DNA from: Gerris lacustris
Taxonomy: Eukaryota; Arthropoda; Insecta; Hemiptera; Gerridae
Direction: 5' to 3'
Assembly (NCBI GenBank): GCA_951217055.1
Contig: OX578282.1
Span: forward strand, 58,721,311-58,785,310
Length of the DNA: 64,000 nt
The translations under genes were made by a program, and so were the position numbers. The notes below the pieces were generated by a model. The model did not search any database and was not told the DNA's origin. It saw nothing but the letters and a program-made list of their open reading frames with translations. Every line of letters begins with the position of its first letter. Position 1 is the first letter of the stretch. Positions 14,701 to 26,617 of this stretch are shown here, piece by piece.

Positions 14701-17700
14701 ATTTTCTGACTTTTTAGGTCAACATTTCCAAAACACTATCTAGATAAACTGTATTAGACCAAATTATGGTTTGAAAAATGTATTGGCGCACAAAGTACGC
14801 TGCCCGTGCCTCATTGTTTGTCCACTATAGCCGTGCCACTAAGGGTTAAATGGACTACATTTTAAAAATTTTTTAATCAAAATAGTCTGAACCGTTTTAA
14901 AGAAATAAGGGAAAATAAGAAGAGAAGGGAAAAAATAGTCACTACAGTTTGTGCCAAATATTTGATAGTGCAATGACGGCACGGGAAAGTCAAGAAAATG
15001 GGGTGGGGGACGAATGAGAGCTTAATATTTTAAAATCCTGAACTCTCATTGGCTCCCCGCCCCATACTTTTTCAATCTTTAATACTGATAGAGGTCAAAG
15101 AATGAATGTTACATAGCTAATAGTTAATCAGTTGTTCTTTTAGTTAGACCTACTTTCATACTGTCAAAAACTCAAAATTCCAGATTTTTCCCCACCTTAT
15201 CAAGTCTATTATTTTCTACATAATAGCATAGGATTTATTGATAGAGCATTTTTTTTTTTTTTTTTTTTTATTTATTTTATTTATTATTATTGATATTCGT
15301 GAGGATCCCTCTATGGTAAGAGTCCTTATCTATATATTAAGATAAAATATAAAATATTATGAGATAACAAAATGATAATGGATAGCTATTCCTCCATTTC
15401 TATAATACTGAAAAAAAAAACAAGTTTTTCTACGTATTTTTTTAAGAAATATAGAATAAATTATGCACGTATAATAATTATTTTGCTCATAAATTGTTTA
15501 TAAGTTAATTTTTGTGAAATTTTAATTATATTTTAGACCAGTTGTAGAGGTAGAGAGCTTTGGTTTTTTCCCCCTTTAAAATACATAGCTCTGATAAGGA
15601 TTGGGGCCTTTTCTTTCCCTACTTGCTCTATTCAAAGCATTTCTGGACAGGCACTGATATTTTATGCCCAACAATACCACAAGTCATTGGCAAGAACACC
15701 TAAAGAAGATTAATCTGTAGAAGTAATTAAATAGTAAACGCAAAGGTATAAAAGGAAGAATTAAAGAAGAGATAGATATCCTATATCAGCGTAATTAGAA
15801 CTCATAACATATTATTTTAAATTTACACTTACAAGCAGTAAACTTGAACACTTGTTCCCCAAACCATCGGAAGTTCATCAAACAATTGCATTTCATAAAG
15901 CAACGTCATGTGAAAAGCCCAAGAACCAAGGCCAACAACTGTAATAGACAATAAAATAATTAGCTATAATAAAAATTATAATGAATAATATTGTCATATA
16001 CCGGGTGTATTGAACAGTGAAATATCTTCGGAACCATGATAGTTAGAAAGATGAGGTTTTCAGGGTTCAATAATAATGGCTATAAATGCGCTTCCAGAAA
16101 AAATGCTGAACATTTTTTGAGTTCAGTAAAAGTGGGTACAGTTTACATAATAAAAATAAAGTGAAAAGGAAGTCATATTTTTTAGACTAGATTTGGATTC
16201 TAAGCCTAAAACTAAGAATTTTTTACTTCTGGAAATTTTTTGCTCCGAGCATTAGTTTGCCATCTGGAGAGCACTGAACCTGCTAAAATTGAAACTTTAA
16301 GTCCATTCTACAGCAATGGACTACAGCAATGGGCTAATGGGTTTAGGAAAAAAATTCAATACAATTTTTTTCTTTTTTTTTTTAGTCTAGAATCCAAATC
16401 ATGTGTTACTGGCAATTTTTTCCACATTTTGAGCCTTGCAGAAAAAATGGCCTTGCTTCTTTTTGGTAAAAAACAGTTACAAATAAGGTATGCATTTTAG
16501 ATTCTGGATTATTTTTTTGATTACTGGATTTGGATTCTATGACTAAAAATAAGATTTTTTTGTATTTTTAATTTTTTTCCCTAAATCCATTAGTTTAGCT
16601 GTAAAATTGACTTAAAGTTTCAATTTTAGCAGGTTCAGTGCTCTCCAGGCGGCAAACTAATGCTCAGAGCGAAAAATTTCCAGGAGAAAAAAAAAATTAG
16701 TTTTGGCCTTCTTAACACAGAAAATGTTCAGCATTTTTTATGGAAGCGCATTTATAGCCATTATCGAACCCTGAAAACCTTATCTTTTTATCTATCATGA
16801 TTGTGGAGATATTTCGCTGATGCTTATTAGCTGGGACACCCGGTATAATAATGTAAGTGACAGTGATAAAAATGAAGTTTAATTTTTTTAATTAAAGATA
16901 AACAAAATGGGTAAACTTTTAATTAGAACAAAACGAGCATTTTGGCTTATCAATATCATATCCAAATTAAAAAAAAAGTTAATTACTTTTTTAAAATAAA
17001 CACATTAGTGATAAATGACAGTCTAATTTTTCAAAATAATACTATTTTTTTGTAATCTGACGTCAACTAAAGTTAAATATCAATTATAAATTATCTATAA
17101 TTGTTTGTCATTAAACCTTTTCTTTGACATAGTGTTTAAATTAAGTAAAATAAAATTATTAAAGTAAGCATAATCAAGTATCAAAATTATTATCTTCTTA
17201 TTTAAATGATTTAATTTTCAACTAAATACTCAATACCAGATAATTATAGCTATAATTAAAATTAGGCTGTATCTGGTCAATAATAGTTTACGATAATAAT
17301 TTATTTACAAATAGGCCAATCATTTTTGAATCGCTTAAAATTATGAATGAAGTGGGAACAGGCTTAAAGATAAAGAAATGCATAATTGAACTTTTATTTT
17401 AATTAAAAATATTAACAAATAATGATATTTTATAGAATCAGACTAAATATAGCTCCTCCGACAATGATGTAACTGCAAAATTTTGTGAAATTAAGTTAAA
17501 CATGTCACAATTATATTGTTTAGAATCAACATTATATCTAATTATTTAAGCACTTCTTTAGATTGTTACTTCCCTTATAAAAAAAACAGAGGGGAGTAAC
17601 AATCTAAAGAAGGTGTATGGACAGATCTTCTTTAGACTGTTACTCCCCTTATCAAAACAGAAGTGGGATATTCCTTTGTCTCAAAGTACATTGGACTAAA

Positions 17701-20700
17701 CATCCCTTTTTCTTAATAGTTATTTAGTCAAAGTAATTTTTAATCTAAAACAACTTAGGGGAGTAACAATGTAAAGAAGTAACATTATTTAATGGTTTTT
17801 TTTGGTTCTTCTATAAAATTGCATTATATTCATACTCTGGTGTTCCAATGGAGGAGTGATATAGTCATCAGCATCTCATAAAAGGAAGGAAACGCAAAAG
17901 AACGAGTTAAAGAGAAAATTAAAAGTTAGTGAGGTAAAGTTAAAAAATTAAACTTTCATTAGAACTCGTAACTATCTGAAAGTACAGTAAATAGTTCTTC
18001 AAATAATACTTACTTAAAAGGAGTATATGACAGTAGATGAACCTCCGTTCAAATCCTTGCTTGTAGACTTCAGAAATTCCCCAAAGAGGTGGAAGTATCA
18101 TCATTATATTACTTATAGTATTTGCTAAAAAAAAAAAAAAAAATAAAATAAAATAAACAATAAAATAAATTAAGAAGGGATGAAATTGGTTTATTTAGTT
18201 ATATCAGAGTAGATTGTAAAATAGAAAGATCAGCATAGCCAATTGGAGAATTATTCTTCCGAGGATACTGACACTGGTTATATTCCAGTCAACAATAAAG
18301 TCCAGTCAACAAAAATAAGTAAAGAAACAGAATAACCCATTGGATGCTTCAACGAGAAAGGCATTGACTACTTTTAAGCCAAATATTGACAAGTTGTGCA
18401 ATGACATGCAGGAACAAGATAGCCATGTAACCCAACTTAAGTGCATTGTTATGCAAAATTAAACAATATAATTTGTAAAAAAAATGAAATATAGTTTATT
18501 TTAAACCGTCCTAGGTATTTGTGACATCTGGGGCCAAATCCTTACAAAAAGTTTGCAAATGTTACTATTGACCTCATCCGTTTGATTCTAATATTAATTA
18601 TTGCACTATTTATTAATCATATTAGTAATCTGTTATTGTAGAACTGACCCATGGAAAACATTTTATGAATAGATTGAAACTTTAATTATTGTTAATGAGC
18701 TATATTCAACAATATGATAAAATATCACAAATTATTAATAAATTATATAATATTTTTGAGGCGGATAAGGGAAGGGCTGAGGGTAAGGGGGGGGGGGGGG
18801 GGGAGGAACTTTTGTGGTCCGCGAGTACATAAAGGTTGGGAAACACTACCAGATCAAGAATATAGAAATAAATCAAGGAAATTATTTATTTATTTTTTTT
18901 TTTTTAAAAAAAGACAAATATCAAATATAAGTAAACAACAGGATAATTATCTAATGTGTTGTCCTGTAATAAAAATTATAAAGATGTACTCTAGGTTTTT
19001 TATTTATAAATATTTTTTCCCCCCTACTAAATGTTGAAAGATATTTTAACACTGAAGAGAGGAATAAAAAATTAAATGTACAGAAGGAATGTCTATTTTT
19101 AAACTAGATATGTTATTGTTCAATTTAACACCATAAAGACCTAGTTCAAATATCAATTTTGCCCAAACATTTCCTTAGGAAGCTATTGATCAATAACAAG
19201 ATTTCATAAAGGAATAAAAAAATTGAACAAATTTGTTACAATGAATAAATAACACAACCAACAAAATACATAATAATAATAATATTAAATATAAGTATGG
19301 TATAAATACAATTGAGGATTATATTATTTAATTCTAAGAAGAATTTTTATCAGATCAATTAATTTTTAGACAAACGATTATTATTGATATTAATTAATTT
19401 AGATCCATAATAAATTTAAAAAAAAAATTACACATCAGAGAATAGAAAAGATTTGAAATGTCAAATGAATAACACATAACAATAGTCTTTACACTAGAAG
19501 GTGAGAGTAGTAATTCTATAAGTGATAATTCCAGCAGTTGAAGCCTTACATTTAGTGAGTAACACCAGATTTGAGCAAGACTTATTGATAACTGACTAAT
19601 GGCATTATTATGACGTAACTCTTATGCGTATATATTATTGTCAAACCTTATCTAGTCTCTAAACTACCTGTTAGCTTTATAGCTGCATTAAAAATTGTTT
19701 ATGCTACATTTCACAACAGTTTGAAAAAAACAAAATTTTAATTCTGATTACTCTGCTTTCTTTGGCAACAAATAATTTTGTTTTCTCATTTGTAGAGTAT
19801 TTAGACACTGAGAAAACACGAGTATAAATGCATCTTTACTACTGTTTATTCAACATCACCTGTTAGCGGTACAAATATTGTTTAACCCACTTTACGGCTA
19901 CCTAGAAAGCTGACACTTTCAATTTCTAATCACAATTCAAGTTAATTAAAAACACGAGAATCTTTTTTTCTTTTTAAATGAAAAAATCAACAATTGTAAT
20001 AGTTATTAAAATTTTCAAAACATGCTTAAAAAAAAAAAAAAAAAAAAAAAAAATCCAAATTCCAGTTGTCTCTTTTCAATTGTGCTTTCTTAAAACTAAT
20101 AGTTCCGTGAACAGACCTCGCTTCCAAAAAAAAAAAAAAAAATAAATAAATAACAACCACCTACATCAATTCAATGGCTAGTAGGGATGGGCGGAACAGA
20201 ACGTAACTATAAAAATAACTAGTTCCAGTGTTGGAACGGTTCCAATCGTTCCAAGATTTCATGGAACTACGTTATTTTTGGAACGACTTTGAAGTTTTTA
20301 TTTTATTTAATTTTACTGTCTAGTTTTATTTACTTAATAATTTTTTTATTGTTTTAATTCGATACAAATTTGTTACCACCATTTTAAAAAAATAATATCT
20401 TTTAAGGATTATCGAGCAAAATAATACGAAACGTAACTGATTAAAGAGGAAAAGAAAACGAGAAAACATTAACGAAACTAAACAACTAACTTAAAGGGAA
20501 CTTTAAAAACTCGTTTCTCTTAGAACAAAACTGATGATTTTCGTTCCGTGCCAATACGTAACATGTAACGTAATTGATTAAAGAGGAAACGGGAACAAGA
20601 AAACGTAACGAAACTGTAACTCGGAAGGAACGTACAAGTTTCGTTTGGCGAGGAACGAAAACTATAGTTTTCGTTCCAAGTTCCAGTTCCATCCAAGCTG

Positions 20701-21721
20701 GAACGAAACGTGTATGTCTTGTATAGTAGAGTAGAGTAATGGAATGGGGATGAGAGCTTGAGTCTCCGAATCACTCCAGTTATAGTGAAGCGTTATTTAT
20801 TTTCTCTTTCAGAGACATAGATGCCTCTTTGCCGCTTTTTTTCGTTTAGGTCCATAGTCAACTTCCTCTAGTTGCTTTCGCCCTTCGCCACTCGTTTCTT
20901 TTTTTTAGTTTTGTTTTCCGCTTTAGTAAATAGTTAGTAAATAATATGAAATAAACAGGTGACATTTAATGTTTTTTTGTTTAGTTTTAGGATCTCGTTA
21001 TGAAAAGAACATATTCTAGTTTTTAAAAATATTATTTATACTGGTATAAAATATACTTTTTAAGTGGTTACCATAATGTTGTATCATAAACATTTTTATT
21101 ATACTGTTTACTTGGTTGTAATTAAAATATCAATATAAAAAAAATATAAGATAAAAAGATCAATAAAGAGGTCTTAATATTATTATAAATGTTGGTATTT
21201 AATTTCAACTTTTCATCGTCAGCGCCAGTGAAGAGTGGAACTATTTAATAAAGAAACGGAACTTATTGTCGAACAAACCTGGACTAGACTCAGGAACACG
21301 TGAAGTATAAGAGAAACTGTCTTTGGAACATAAACTGATACGTTCCAAAAATAACTAGTTATTAGTTTGAACGAAACATTGTAACTCGTTCCACTCATGG
21401 AACCGTTCCTCCCATCCCTAATGGCTAGCATCCCAAATTTCAAGAAAAAAACAACATATTCATTTTTGTAGATTAATTTATTATTTAAAATTGGCCTTTT
21501 TAGAGTTGTTATTTTTTAATTATATATTAAATATAATAAAACGGATAACTTCCTCACTTTTCCTAAATGCCTATATTTTGCCATCACATCATGGCTTCTT
21601 CAGACTAACAATAATACAGTTTTAATAAATTATTAACAATACAGTTTTTATTTTTTCCTTTCATATAATAACTCCAAAATTTGTCTTAAAAATTTACAAA
21701 AATCAATTTTTATAACATATT

Positions 21722-21772
<51 letters not shown>

Positions 21773-24588
21773 TAAGACAGGTCGGTTACTTATTGACTTC
21801 AAGGAACATCCATGCTAAATTTGAAGAAAATTGAGCAACACGATTGGCCTTGACTGAGTAACATTGAGGAGCCAATAAGAGCACAGTATTTTACAATCCT
21901 GAGCTCTCATTGGCTCCCTATCTCTGTTTCTTGAATTTCCCACACTAAACTCATTTGACACAAACTGCAGTGAGTGAAACTGATCTGATACCTGAGGAGA
22001 GGCGTGTTGCCCCTCTCTAAATACAGTGAAATCCCTCTTAACCGGCCACGGATCAACCGGTCCTCAGATTAACCTTAGATTATATAATACAGTAGAGTCT
22101 CGCTTATCCGGATCCCGCTAGTCCGGACATCCGTTTAATCTGGACGGGCCAAAAACTATGTACAAATTGGAACCAGGGCCTGTTCAGATTTATGAATAAT
22201 TAAGATAATAGGAGTTTCTACTTTTATTGTCTATTAAAAATGTATAAAATTGTTCCTAGTATAGTTTACAGGTATATTCCAACGTTCTAACACAAGGAAT
22301 ACCTGGTATTTTTGTTAAAAATAAACAGTTTTAGAATAATTAGGAATAAGCAAGAACATCGATAAATCTGTTTCAGTTCCATAGAAATGTAAGGGGCGGA
22401 AGATATAAAGGTAGTGTATTCCAATAAATACAATTTTATGTGACTGAGAGGGGGAAAGGGTTTTAAGAAACATATAGCGGCGGCTCAACGCAGTTCCAAG
22501 AAATTTCGCCAAGCCGCCAATGTCTAATGTCTAAACTTTTTGTGAAATTATTATCGTTCCTCGAATTTCATATCAGAACACAGGAAGTTCTTCTCTGGAA
22601 GTCCCTTCTATACCTGCCACCTGCGTAATAGATTGTCGTTTTATTTTAATGCATTTGATATTCGGACTGGTGACAGAACAGTTCTTAACTTAAATAGTGG
22701 ACCTACCTTGTACAAGCATGTTTTAGAGACTAATAAACGTAATTTTTACGATAAAAACATCGATTTTAATAGTTTTACCCTACTAAAACTTGTTTTACAG
22801 ACATTTTAAAACTGATTCTGTTTAATCCGGACTTTCGGTAATCCGGACTGGGTCCGGTCCTGTCAAACCCGGATTAGCGAGACTCTACTGTAGATGGCAG
22901 CTGACTACTTTTTTAGTTTAATGTTGGAAAAAGTACCATCAACGATTGGCGACAAAACAGACGATCGATTGAAGAAATTTGTTCAAAAATTGAGTCCAAA
23001 AAACCTTTTTATCAGTGCAACGAACTGCAAGAACCTTAGATCAACCTGCCAAACGGGTAACCGGCCTGGTCAGGACCAGGACCTGGCCGGTTTCGGTTAT
23101 GAGAGGTTACACTGTACATACAACACACCAGGTAGAGAAGGTACATTAGAGTACCTCTTTCTTAACCGTAGAGCACTATGGTCCTCACTTTATCGTCTTT
23201 TCATAAACCTTCCTTACTTTGACAAGCAATGATAATTGATTATCGTAGAATAATTGATTATCTTTAATGAGTATATAATTAAAAATATTTGAAATAGCTA
23301 TTATTAGTTTAAGGGCTACTAAGACCAGGCTAAGCCACTTGGCTGACTTCAAATAAATAAGATAGTGGAGTAATAGTGTCCTCAGAACATGTAATCAAAT
23401 AAAATATCCATCGAGGGTAAATTTTTTATAAAAGCTCTAGTAATATACCTTTACTTCTTCTAAAAAAGTTTTTTAAAACCTGAGGTAGATTTTGTTCTAC
23501 TTAAACTGAAATTAATTTGGATGCGGAGTCTATTTTACTGCTGCACCAATAAAAGACGGACTGTTACGTTGATACACTGTCAAGCCCAGGAATCTATACT
23601 CATGCCATTATACTTTGTTATTCTGACAGCACGGGAAAATTAAAAAAATAAACAAAAAAACAGGAGGGGAGCCAATAAGAGGTCGAGATTTTGGCGGGTA
23701 GTAGGTCAGGGCAACTAGGCAAACAAAAATATCACAGGATAACCTTAAGATAACCCCCTAGTGGTTTTATTTTTTTCCTCACAAGGTTGGCCAATCTTAG
23801 CTGTCAGATTTACAAAGTATAATGGCATGAATATAGTAAAGCATATTTGTCTATTGTATATCGAGGAAAGATATAATTCTATGGTCTAATAACTATCATA
23901 ATATGAATAATCATATGAATCAGCATATTTAAAAATTTGTTTACAATCATCAATATTTTTGTATTTACTAGAGAATAAAGCTAATAAATTATATTCTAGT
24001 TTCTTCAACTTTCAGTAAAAATTTCCTATGAACCATAAGATGGGACAGAGTAATATATGTTTGCAAAAACAAATTGTAACATAATTAAAGAATAATTTAC
24101 ACTTAAACCAAAAAATATTTGGAATACTTTTATCTCCCAAAGTAAAAGCTATAAAACAGCAGATTAATTTATGATTATTATTCTGTGACACTTCAAGTTG
24201 GTGTTAAGCGAGAGCCTAAGTTTTGTGTTGCTTGGCAACAGCAAATGTCGATTTTTTTAAGAATAATTTATTCTGTAAAGAGAAGTAGAGGACAACGGTA
24301 TATAAAAAAGAATGGACATCTCGAAATTAAAAATGTATAAGCTACAATATCCCTTTGATCATTGAGAAAAAAATAATAAAGTAGAAATGAAGCTCAACTT
24401 ATATCTTGAAATTTGACTTAAACGAGCGATTAATTTTAATCTTTTACAGCCACATATCAATATAAATAGTTAAATATAAATCTCTACTCACTCATTTCGG
24501 CGATGTAATAGTTAAATTCATAATTGTTCTCACACCAATCGATGGTAGAAGTTGGTTTACCCCAGTAACCATCGTAAGCCGGAGGCAT
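5781..24588 (-). CDS. ACER: Alkaline ceramidase (ACER family), multi-exon
   Basis: A multipass membrane enzyme of the CREST/ceramidase family that cleaves ceramide to sphingosine and fatty acid at neutral to alkaline pH in ER or Golgi membranes. Exons on the minus strand: 24588-24492, 18124-18014, 15938-15833, 11989-11699, 7106-7002 and a last exon starting at 5953. The first five join in frame and give 236 residues. It starts [20 protein letters not shown], the family N-terminus. Exon 3 holds GSWAFHMTL and [11 protein letters not shown], with the conserved His and Asp. Exon 4 holds [11 protein letters not shown]. Exon 5 holds [16 protein letters not shown], with the metal-binding HxWWH pair. 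The last exon is ambiguous. Spliced directly, it stops at 5842-5844. The neighbouring frame is open to 5781-5783 and contains [11 protein letters not shown], which resembles the tail of insect homologues, so a short exon between 5957 and 6995 may be unplaced. Introns are full of transposons. Confidence 0.93.
6046..6750 (+). repeat. SINE-like cluster with 103-bp tandem duplication
   Basis: This lies in the last ceramidase intron. GGGTTCGATCCCGT near 6108 and GGGTTCAACTCCCGG near 6659 look like tRNA B boxes. GGTGGTCAGTAGCTGGATGG near 6614 resembles the 3' part of 5S rRNA. A 103-bp unit (TGGATCTATGGTTTTGAGGA at 6241 and 6344) is present in two copies that look identical, with partial copies on both sides. 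GC content here is far above that of the surroundings. I read this as tRNA/5S-derived SINE material expanded in tandem. Confidence 0.6.
7225..7804. mobile_element. Non-autonomous element ending ACTTTCTCATATA, with GACAGACGACAGACG motif
   Basis: ACTTTCTCATATA at 7260 and TATATGAGAAAGT ending at 7804 form terminal inverted repeats. The stretch from 7225 (GGTCCGAGACAACTCAGACAAA) recurs at 13270, so the full repeat is longer. Inside, GGGAATCGAACCCGGGC near 7341 is a reverse-complement tRNA T-arm sequence. A 97-residue open frame (7446-7739) includes the low-complexity [14 protein letters not shown] string that such repeats often produce. It is in ceramidase intron 5-4 territory (7107-11698). Not a host gene. 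Confidence 0.6.
7835..9066. mobile_element. 1.23-kb palindromic fold-back element, TATA target duplication
   Basis: The left end CAAGGTGTATCAATTTCAG and right end CTGAAATTGATACACCCTG are inverted copies, and the arms stay matched for about 580 bp to a centre near 8440. Examples are GGAGCTATAGGCGAAAATAG against its complement at 8945, and AATGCACATTCGATATC on both sides of the centre. TATA occurs directly before 7835 and after 9066. It has no coding capacity beyond short mirror frames. It lies in ceramidase intron 4, so it is transcribed with that gene. Confidence 0.88.
10042..10361. mobile_element. hAT-type MITE, 320 bp, 8-bp duplication
   Basis: The termini are CAGCGGTTCTCAACC and GGTTGAGAACCGCTG, a common hAT terminal sequence. 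CTTTAGAC is present on both sides (10034-10041 and 10362-10369), a perfect 8-bp duplication as hAT transposition makes. Internal GGGGTACGC-type repeats flank an AT-rich core. No transposase. Confidence 0.9.
11204..11479. mobile_element. MITE of 276 bp with TTAA flanks
   Basis: AGGTAGAA and TTCTACCT lie directly inside TTAA on each side (11200-11203, 11480-11483). Inner blocks AATCAAAGCAGCTTTCAGC and GCTGAAAGCTGCTTTGATT are inverted copies. The TTAA flank suggests piggyBac-type mobilisation. Confidence 0.7.
12197..12752. mobile_element. TIR element of about 556 bp
   Basis: GGGTAATTTTCAAATAAAAT at the left matches, as a reverse complement with few changes, AAGGTACATTTTATTTGAAA... at the right end. 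The interior is AT-rich with no coding island. Superfamily not assigned. It lies in ceramidase intron 3 (11990-15832). Confidence 0.65.
13255..14920. mobile_element. Diverged copy of the ACTTTCTCAYATA repeat, split by a piggyBac-like MITE
   Basis: GATCCGAGACAACTGAGACA near 13271 and ACTTTCTCACATA near 13291 match the element at 7225-7804. CTTATATCGTTAGGTTTGTATT before 14275 and TGGACTACATTTTAAAA after 14850 match 7421-7460. The two halves are interrupted by the element at 14279-14845, which dates that insertion after this one. The right end is missing. Confidence 0.55.
14279..14845. mobile_element. piggyBac-like MITE, 567 bp, TTAA duplication
   Basis: TTAA|CCCTTAGAGATATGGAC at the left and GCCACTAAGGG|TTAA at the right fit piggyBac ends (CCCTT... 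and the TTAA duplication at 14275-14278 and 14846-14849). A short open frame inside (14491 on, [19 protein letters not shown], then a stop) could be a remnant of a transposase N-terminus, but I cannot confirm that. Confidence 0.82.
14945..15140. repeat. Hairpin repeat with GAGAGCTTA...CTCTCATTGGCTCC core
   Basis: It contains ACTCTCATTGGCTCCCCG beside a partly complementary left arm. Related blocks occur at about 21845-21965 (GGAGCCAATAAGAGCA...GAGCTCTCATTGGCTCC) and 23590-23835. A dispersed short hairpin family; boundaries are uncertain. Confidence 0.45.
16001..16843. mobile_element. 843-bp palindromic fold-back element, TATA target duplication
   Basis: The left end CCGGGTGTATTGAACAGTG pairs with the right end GCTGGGACACCCGG. 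The arms share GAGGTTTTCAGGGTTC, ATGGCTATAAATGCGCTTCC and GAGAGCACTGAACCTGC in inverted order around a centre near 16430. TATA precedes (15997-16000) and follows (16844-16847). The arms are clearly more diverged than those of the 49-kb palindrome. The 86-residue open frame within is incidental. Located in ceramidase intron 2 (15939-18013). Confidence 0.85.
17549..17783. mobile_element. Two-hairpin MITE, copy 1 (8-bp duplication ATTATTTA)
   Basis: It starts AGCACTTCTTTAGATTGTTA and ends GTAAAGAAGTAAC. The terminal motif TTCTTTAGATTGTTACTCCCC occurs four times, in alternating orientation, so each half forms its own hairpin. ATTATTTA lies at 17541-17548 and 17784-17791. Located in ceramidase intron 2. 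Confidence 0.88.
18764..18850. repeat. hAT-like MITE end fragment with 17-base G run
   Basis: GGTCCGCGAGTACATAAAGGTTGGGAAACACTACC resembles one end of CAGNGGTTCYCAACC-type elements. It follows a run of 17 G (18787-18803). No matching second end was found, so this is a fragment. It lies inside the 6.4-kb first ceramidase intron. Confidence 0.45.
20182..21420. mobile_element. Non-autonomous hAT element, 1.24 kb, 8-bp duplication
   Basis: The termini TAGGGATGGGCGGAAC and GTTCCTCCCATCCCTA are typical hAT ends. ATGGCTAG is present at 20174-20181 and 21421-21428. The interior is rich in GGAACG / CGTTCC words repeated in both orientations. No transposase frame. Ceramidase intron 1. Confidence 0.88.
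21725..21767. repeat. Poly(A) tract of about 43 bases
   Basis: An uninterrupted A run. It could be the tail of a retroposed sequence, but no body is recognisable upstream. Confidence 0.8.
22024..23114. mobile_element. Outer Tc1/pogo-like element, interrupted by a nested pogo-like MITE
   Basis: The left end CAGTGAAATCCCTCTTAACC and right end GGTTATGAGAGGTTACACTG form imperfect inverted repeats flanked by TA. The inner blocks AGATTAACCTTAG and CTTAGATCAACCTGCC continue the pairing. The element at 22090-22890 sits inside it. The 112-residue frame starting at 22894 crosses its right half and has no recognised domain. Confidence 0.72.
22090..22890. mobile_element. pogo/Tigger-like MITE, copy 1 (801 bp)
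   Basis: The termini CAGTAGAGTCTCGCTTATCC and GGATTAGCGAGACTCTACTG are flanked by TA on both sides, as expected for pogo-type Tc1/mariner transposition. A second copy of nearly the same length is at 48128-48923. Non-coding. Confidence 0.9.
23590..23835. repeat. Inverted-repeat element with CATGCCATTATACTTTG ends
   Basis: CATGCCATTATACTTTGTTATTCTGACAGC at the left is matched by GCTGTCAGATTTACAAAGTATAATGGCATG at the right. It contains GGAGCCAATAAGAGG, tying it to the hairpin family near 14990 and 21850. Confidence 0.55.
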
Positions 24589-25527
24589 TTCGTTTATTCT
24601 TTTTAAAAGAAAAAAAAATCAAAGGTATTTTCTTTTTAATTTAAAAGACTATTTGAAAAATAGCAGACCTTTGTTCAATATCATTTGAACGAAATGCGGA
24701 TCCTTATCTTAATACCCTCTCTTATCTTGGAGTTATTGGAAAAAGATTTCCTCGACTCCTATTCCACTATATCCGAGAACAAAAAATTTAAATTACACCC
24801 ATCTCTCTTCAAAACGAAAATGAAAACGATCAAGAATTTGACGTATGACGTACAGCACAAGACGAAAACACCCAGGTTCATTCTTCATTCTGATTCAGCC
24901 TCCGCCATTTTGTTTATATAAATATAAAGAAATTGCTTATTATCTAGTTAAATGTTAAATATAATATTATAAATGAAATAGATAATAAATTAACTTTTTT
25001 TTCTACACTATTATTAATTATTAGCAACAATGCTGTACTTCAGTTGATTAAAATTAAATTAAATTACAAAAATAGTTTTTATATACTTATCCAGCAATAC
25101 ACAGTAAACAAAAATAATATTTTAGAACATATTAAAATTAGTCTGGGTTTCACAGTTTCACGTTAAAAACCAAAACATCAGATTGTCAGATTATTATTTT
25201 CATTTCACAGAAACCAAAAATATAAATGTATTTCAATATAGGTTTCACTTAAATTGTTAAATATTTTAAAGTTTACCTGTTCTAGTCAGTTGCAGTTGTT
25301 ATACTTATTTTTATGGATAAATATTGAATTTTTAAACACATCTTGACCGTAAGTATTCATTATACAATAAAAAAATGTGTTACTTGTTAATATTTAAGAA
25401 AATTGAAGCTATGAGAATTAAATAATTGCAAGGCATTGTTTGCCTAGAATAGGGCTAAAATTTAGAAGTTCTTCCCACACTGTTTTGAGATTCAGATAGG
25501 TACATAGAAGGAACTATGTCCCTTCGT

Positions 25528-26617
25528 TAGGGTTGTCAAGTGTCCCGGTTTTGGACTTAAAATCCCGTTGACCAACATGGACCTAGCTTACCAGTTTGTT
25601 AATATTATGTTACAGTTACAACTCAGTTGGGTAAAAGTGAATTGTACGGTGCTTTTTACAGAATCGAAGTAAAAAATTTATTTTTTGGCACTAGAATTTT
25701 CCGCGGCCACTTCGCGGTGCTCTGCTCATTTTCTGAAGAAAACTAACCCTGCTGCATATAGACCAGGTAGAGGTCCAAATCGAAGTACAAAATTCGATGG
25801 CGCCGTGCAATTCACTTTAGCCCACAGTTGTTACTTAACCCATTCAATGCGGGAGGATCCACACCGTGCTAATACGCCTGGCAGGTGGATCCAAGCCCTC
25901 TCTTTCAGCCCTCAGTAGCTCTATTCTCCGTGCCTTGAGTAGAACCATCTTGCAAGGCTCCTTCAGGCCTGCTCACGTTTGTACCCACAGGGGATCCAAA
26001 CATTTTTTTTTTTTTTAATTAACTTTTAAAAATGTGTAAATTTTATTGTCACTAAGATAGGTTCATAAATTGGATTATGCATTCAATGGGTTAAACTCAG
26101 AGATTTTTAAAATTTATTCTATTTATATAGTTTTACACAATTTATCTTGGATGAGGGGGATTCTCATAGAAAATTTGGGCAAATCTGCACTATTTCTAAT
26201 TGTCCGATTTACTTACAATTTGTTTAAACTGTTCCTTTTTACATTTTGAAAAGGATCCCGGTTGTAGCATCTTGATAAGTTTAGTAGTTGTTTTTTTTAT
26301 TTCTTCTTTTAAATACGTTAAGTGTCACCTTCTAAGGGACATGATCAAAGACTATGCTTAGGCTTGGCCGTAAAGTAAAAACCTTACCTAAACTAACCAT
26401 AACCAACCCTATTTTTTTTCTTAAGAAGTGACACTTAACGTTTTTTAAAAATATATTGAATTTATCGAGATGCTACAACCAGAATTGTTTTTATAATGTA
26501 AAAAGGAACAGTTTAAAAAAAATGCAAGTAAATCAAACAATTAGTAATGGGGGGCTAAATAGTGCAGATTTACCAAAATTTGTCCCAGTTTTGACTTTCA
26601 GAAATCTGGCAACCCTA
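25528..26617. mobile_element. TAGGGTTG-ended non-autonomous transposon with fold-back interior
   Basis: The left end TAGGGTTGTCAAGTGTCCCGG pairs with the right end TGTCCCAG...TCTGGCAACCCTA. The flanks CCTTCGTT and CCTTCTTT agree at 7 of 8 bases, compatible with an 8-bp duplication. From about 26150 to 26600 the sequence folds back on itself (GTTTAAACTGTTCC / GGAACAGTTTAAA; AGTGTCACCTTCTAAG / GAAGTGACACTTAAC). A piggyBac-like MITE is nested at 25839-26090. Confidence 0.65.
25839..26090. mobile_element. piggyBac-like MITE, CCCATTCAATGC family, copy 1
   Basis: TTAA|CCCATTCAATGCGGGAGG and GCATTCAATGGG|TTAA, with TTAA at 25835-25838 and 26091-26094. The GTGGATCCAAGCCCTC...GCAAGGCTCC interior is shared with the copy at 57689-57943. 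Confidence 0.85.

Noticed and set aside
18714..19037. 107-residue frame with a polyglycine tract
   Set aside because: The glycines come from a 17-base G run and the rest is AT-rich intron.
22894..23232. 112-residue frame
   Set aside because: It crosses the terminal inverted repeat of a pogo-like element and has no recognised domain.
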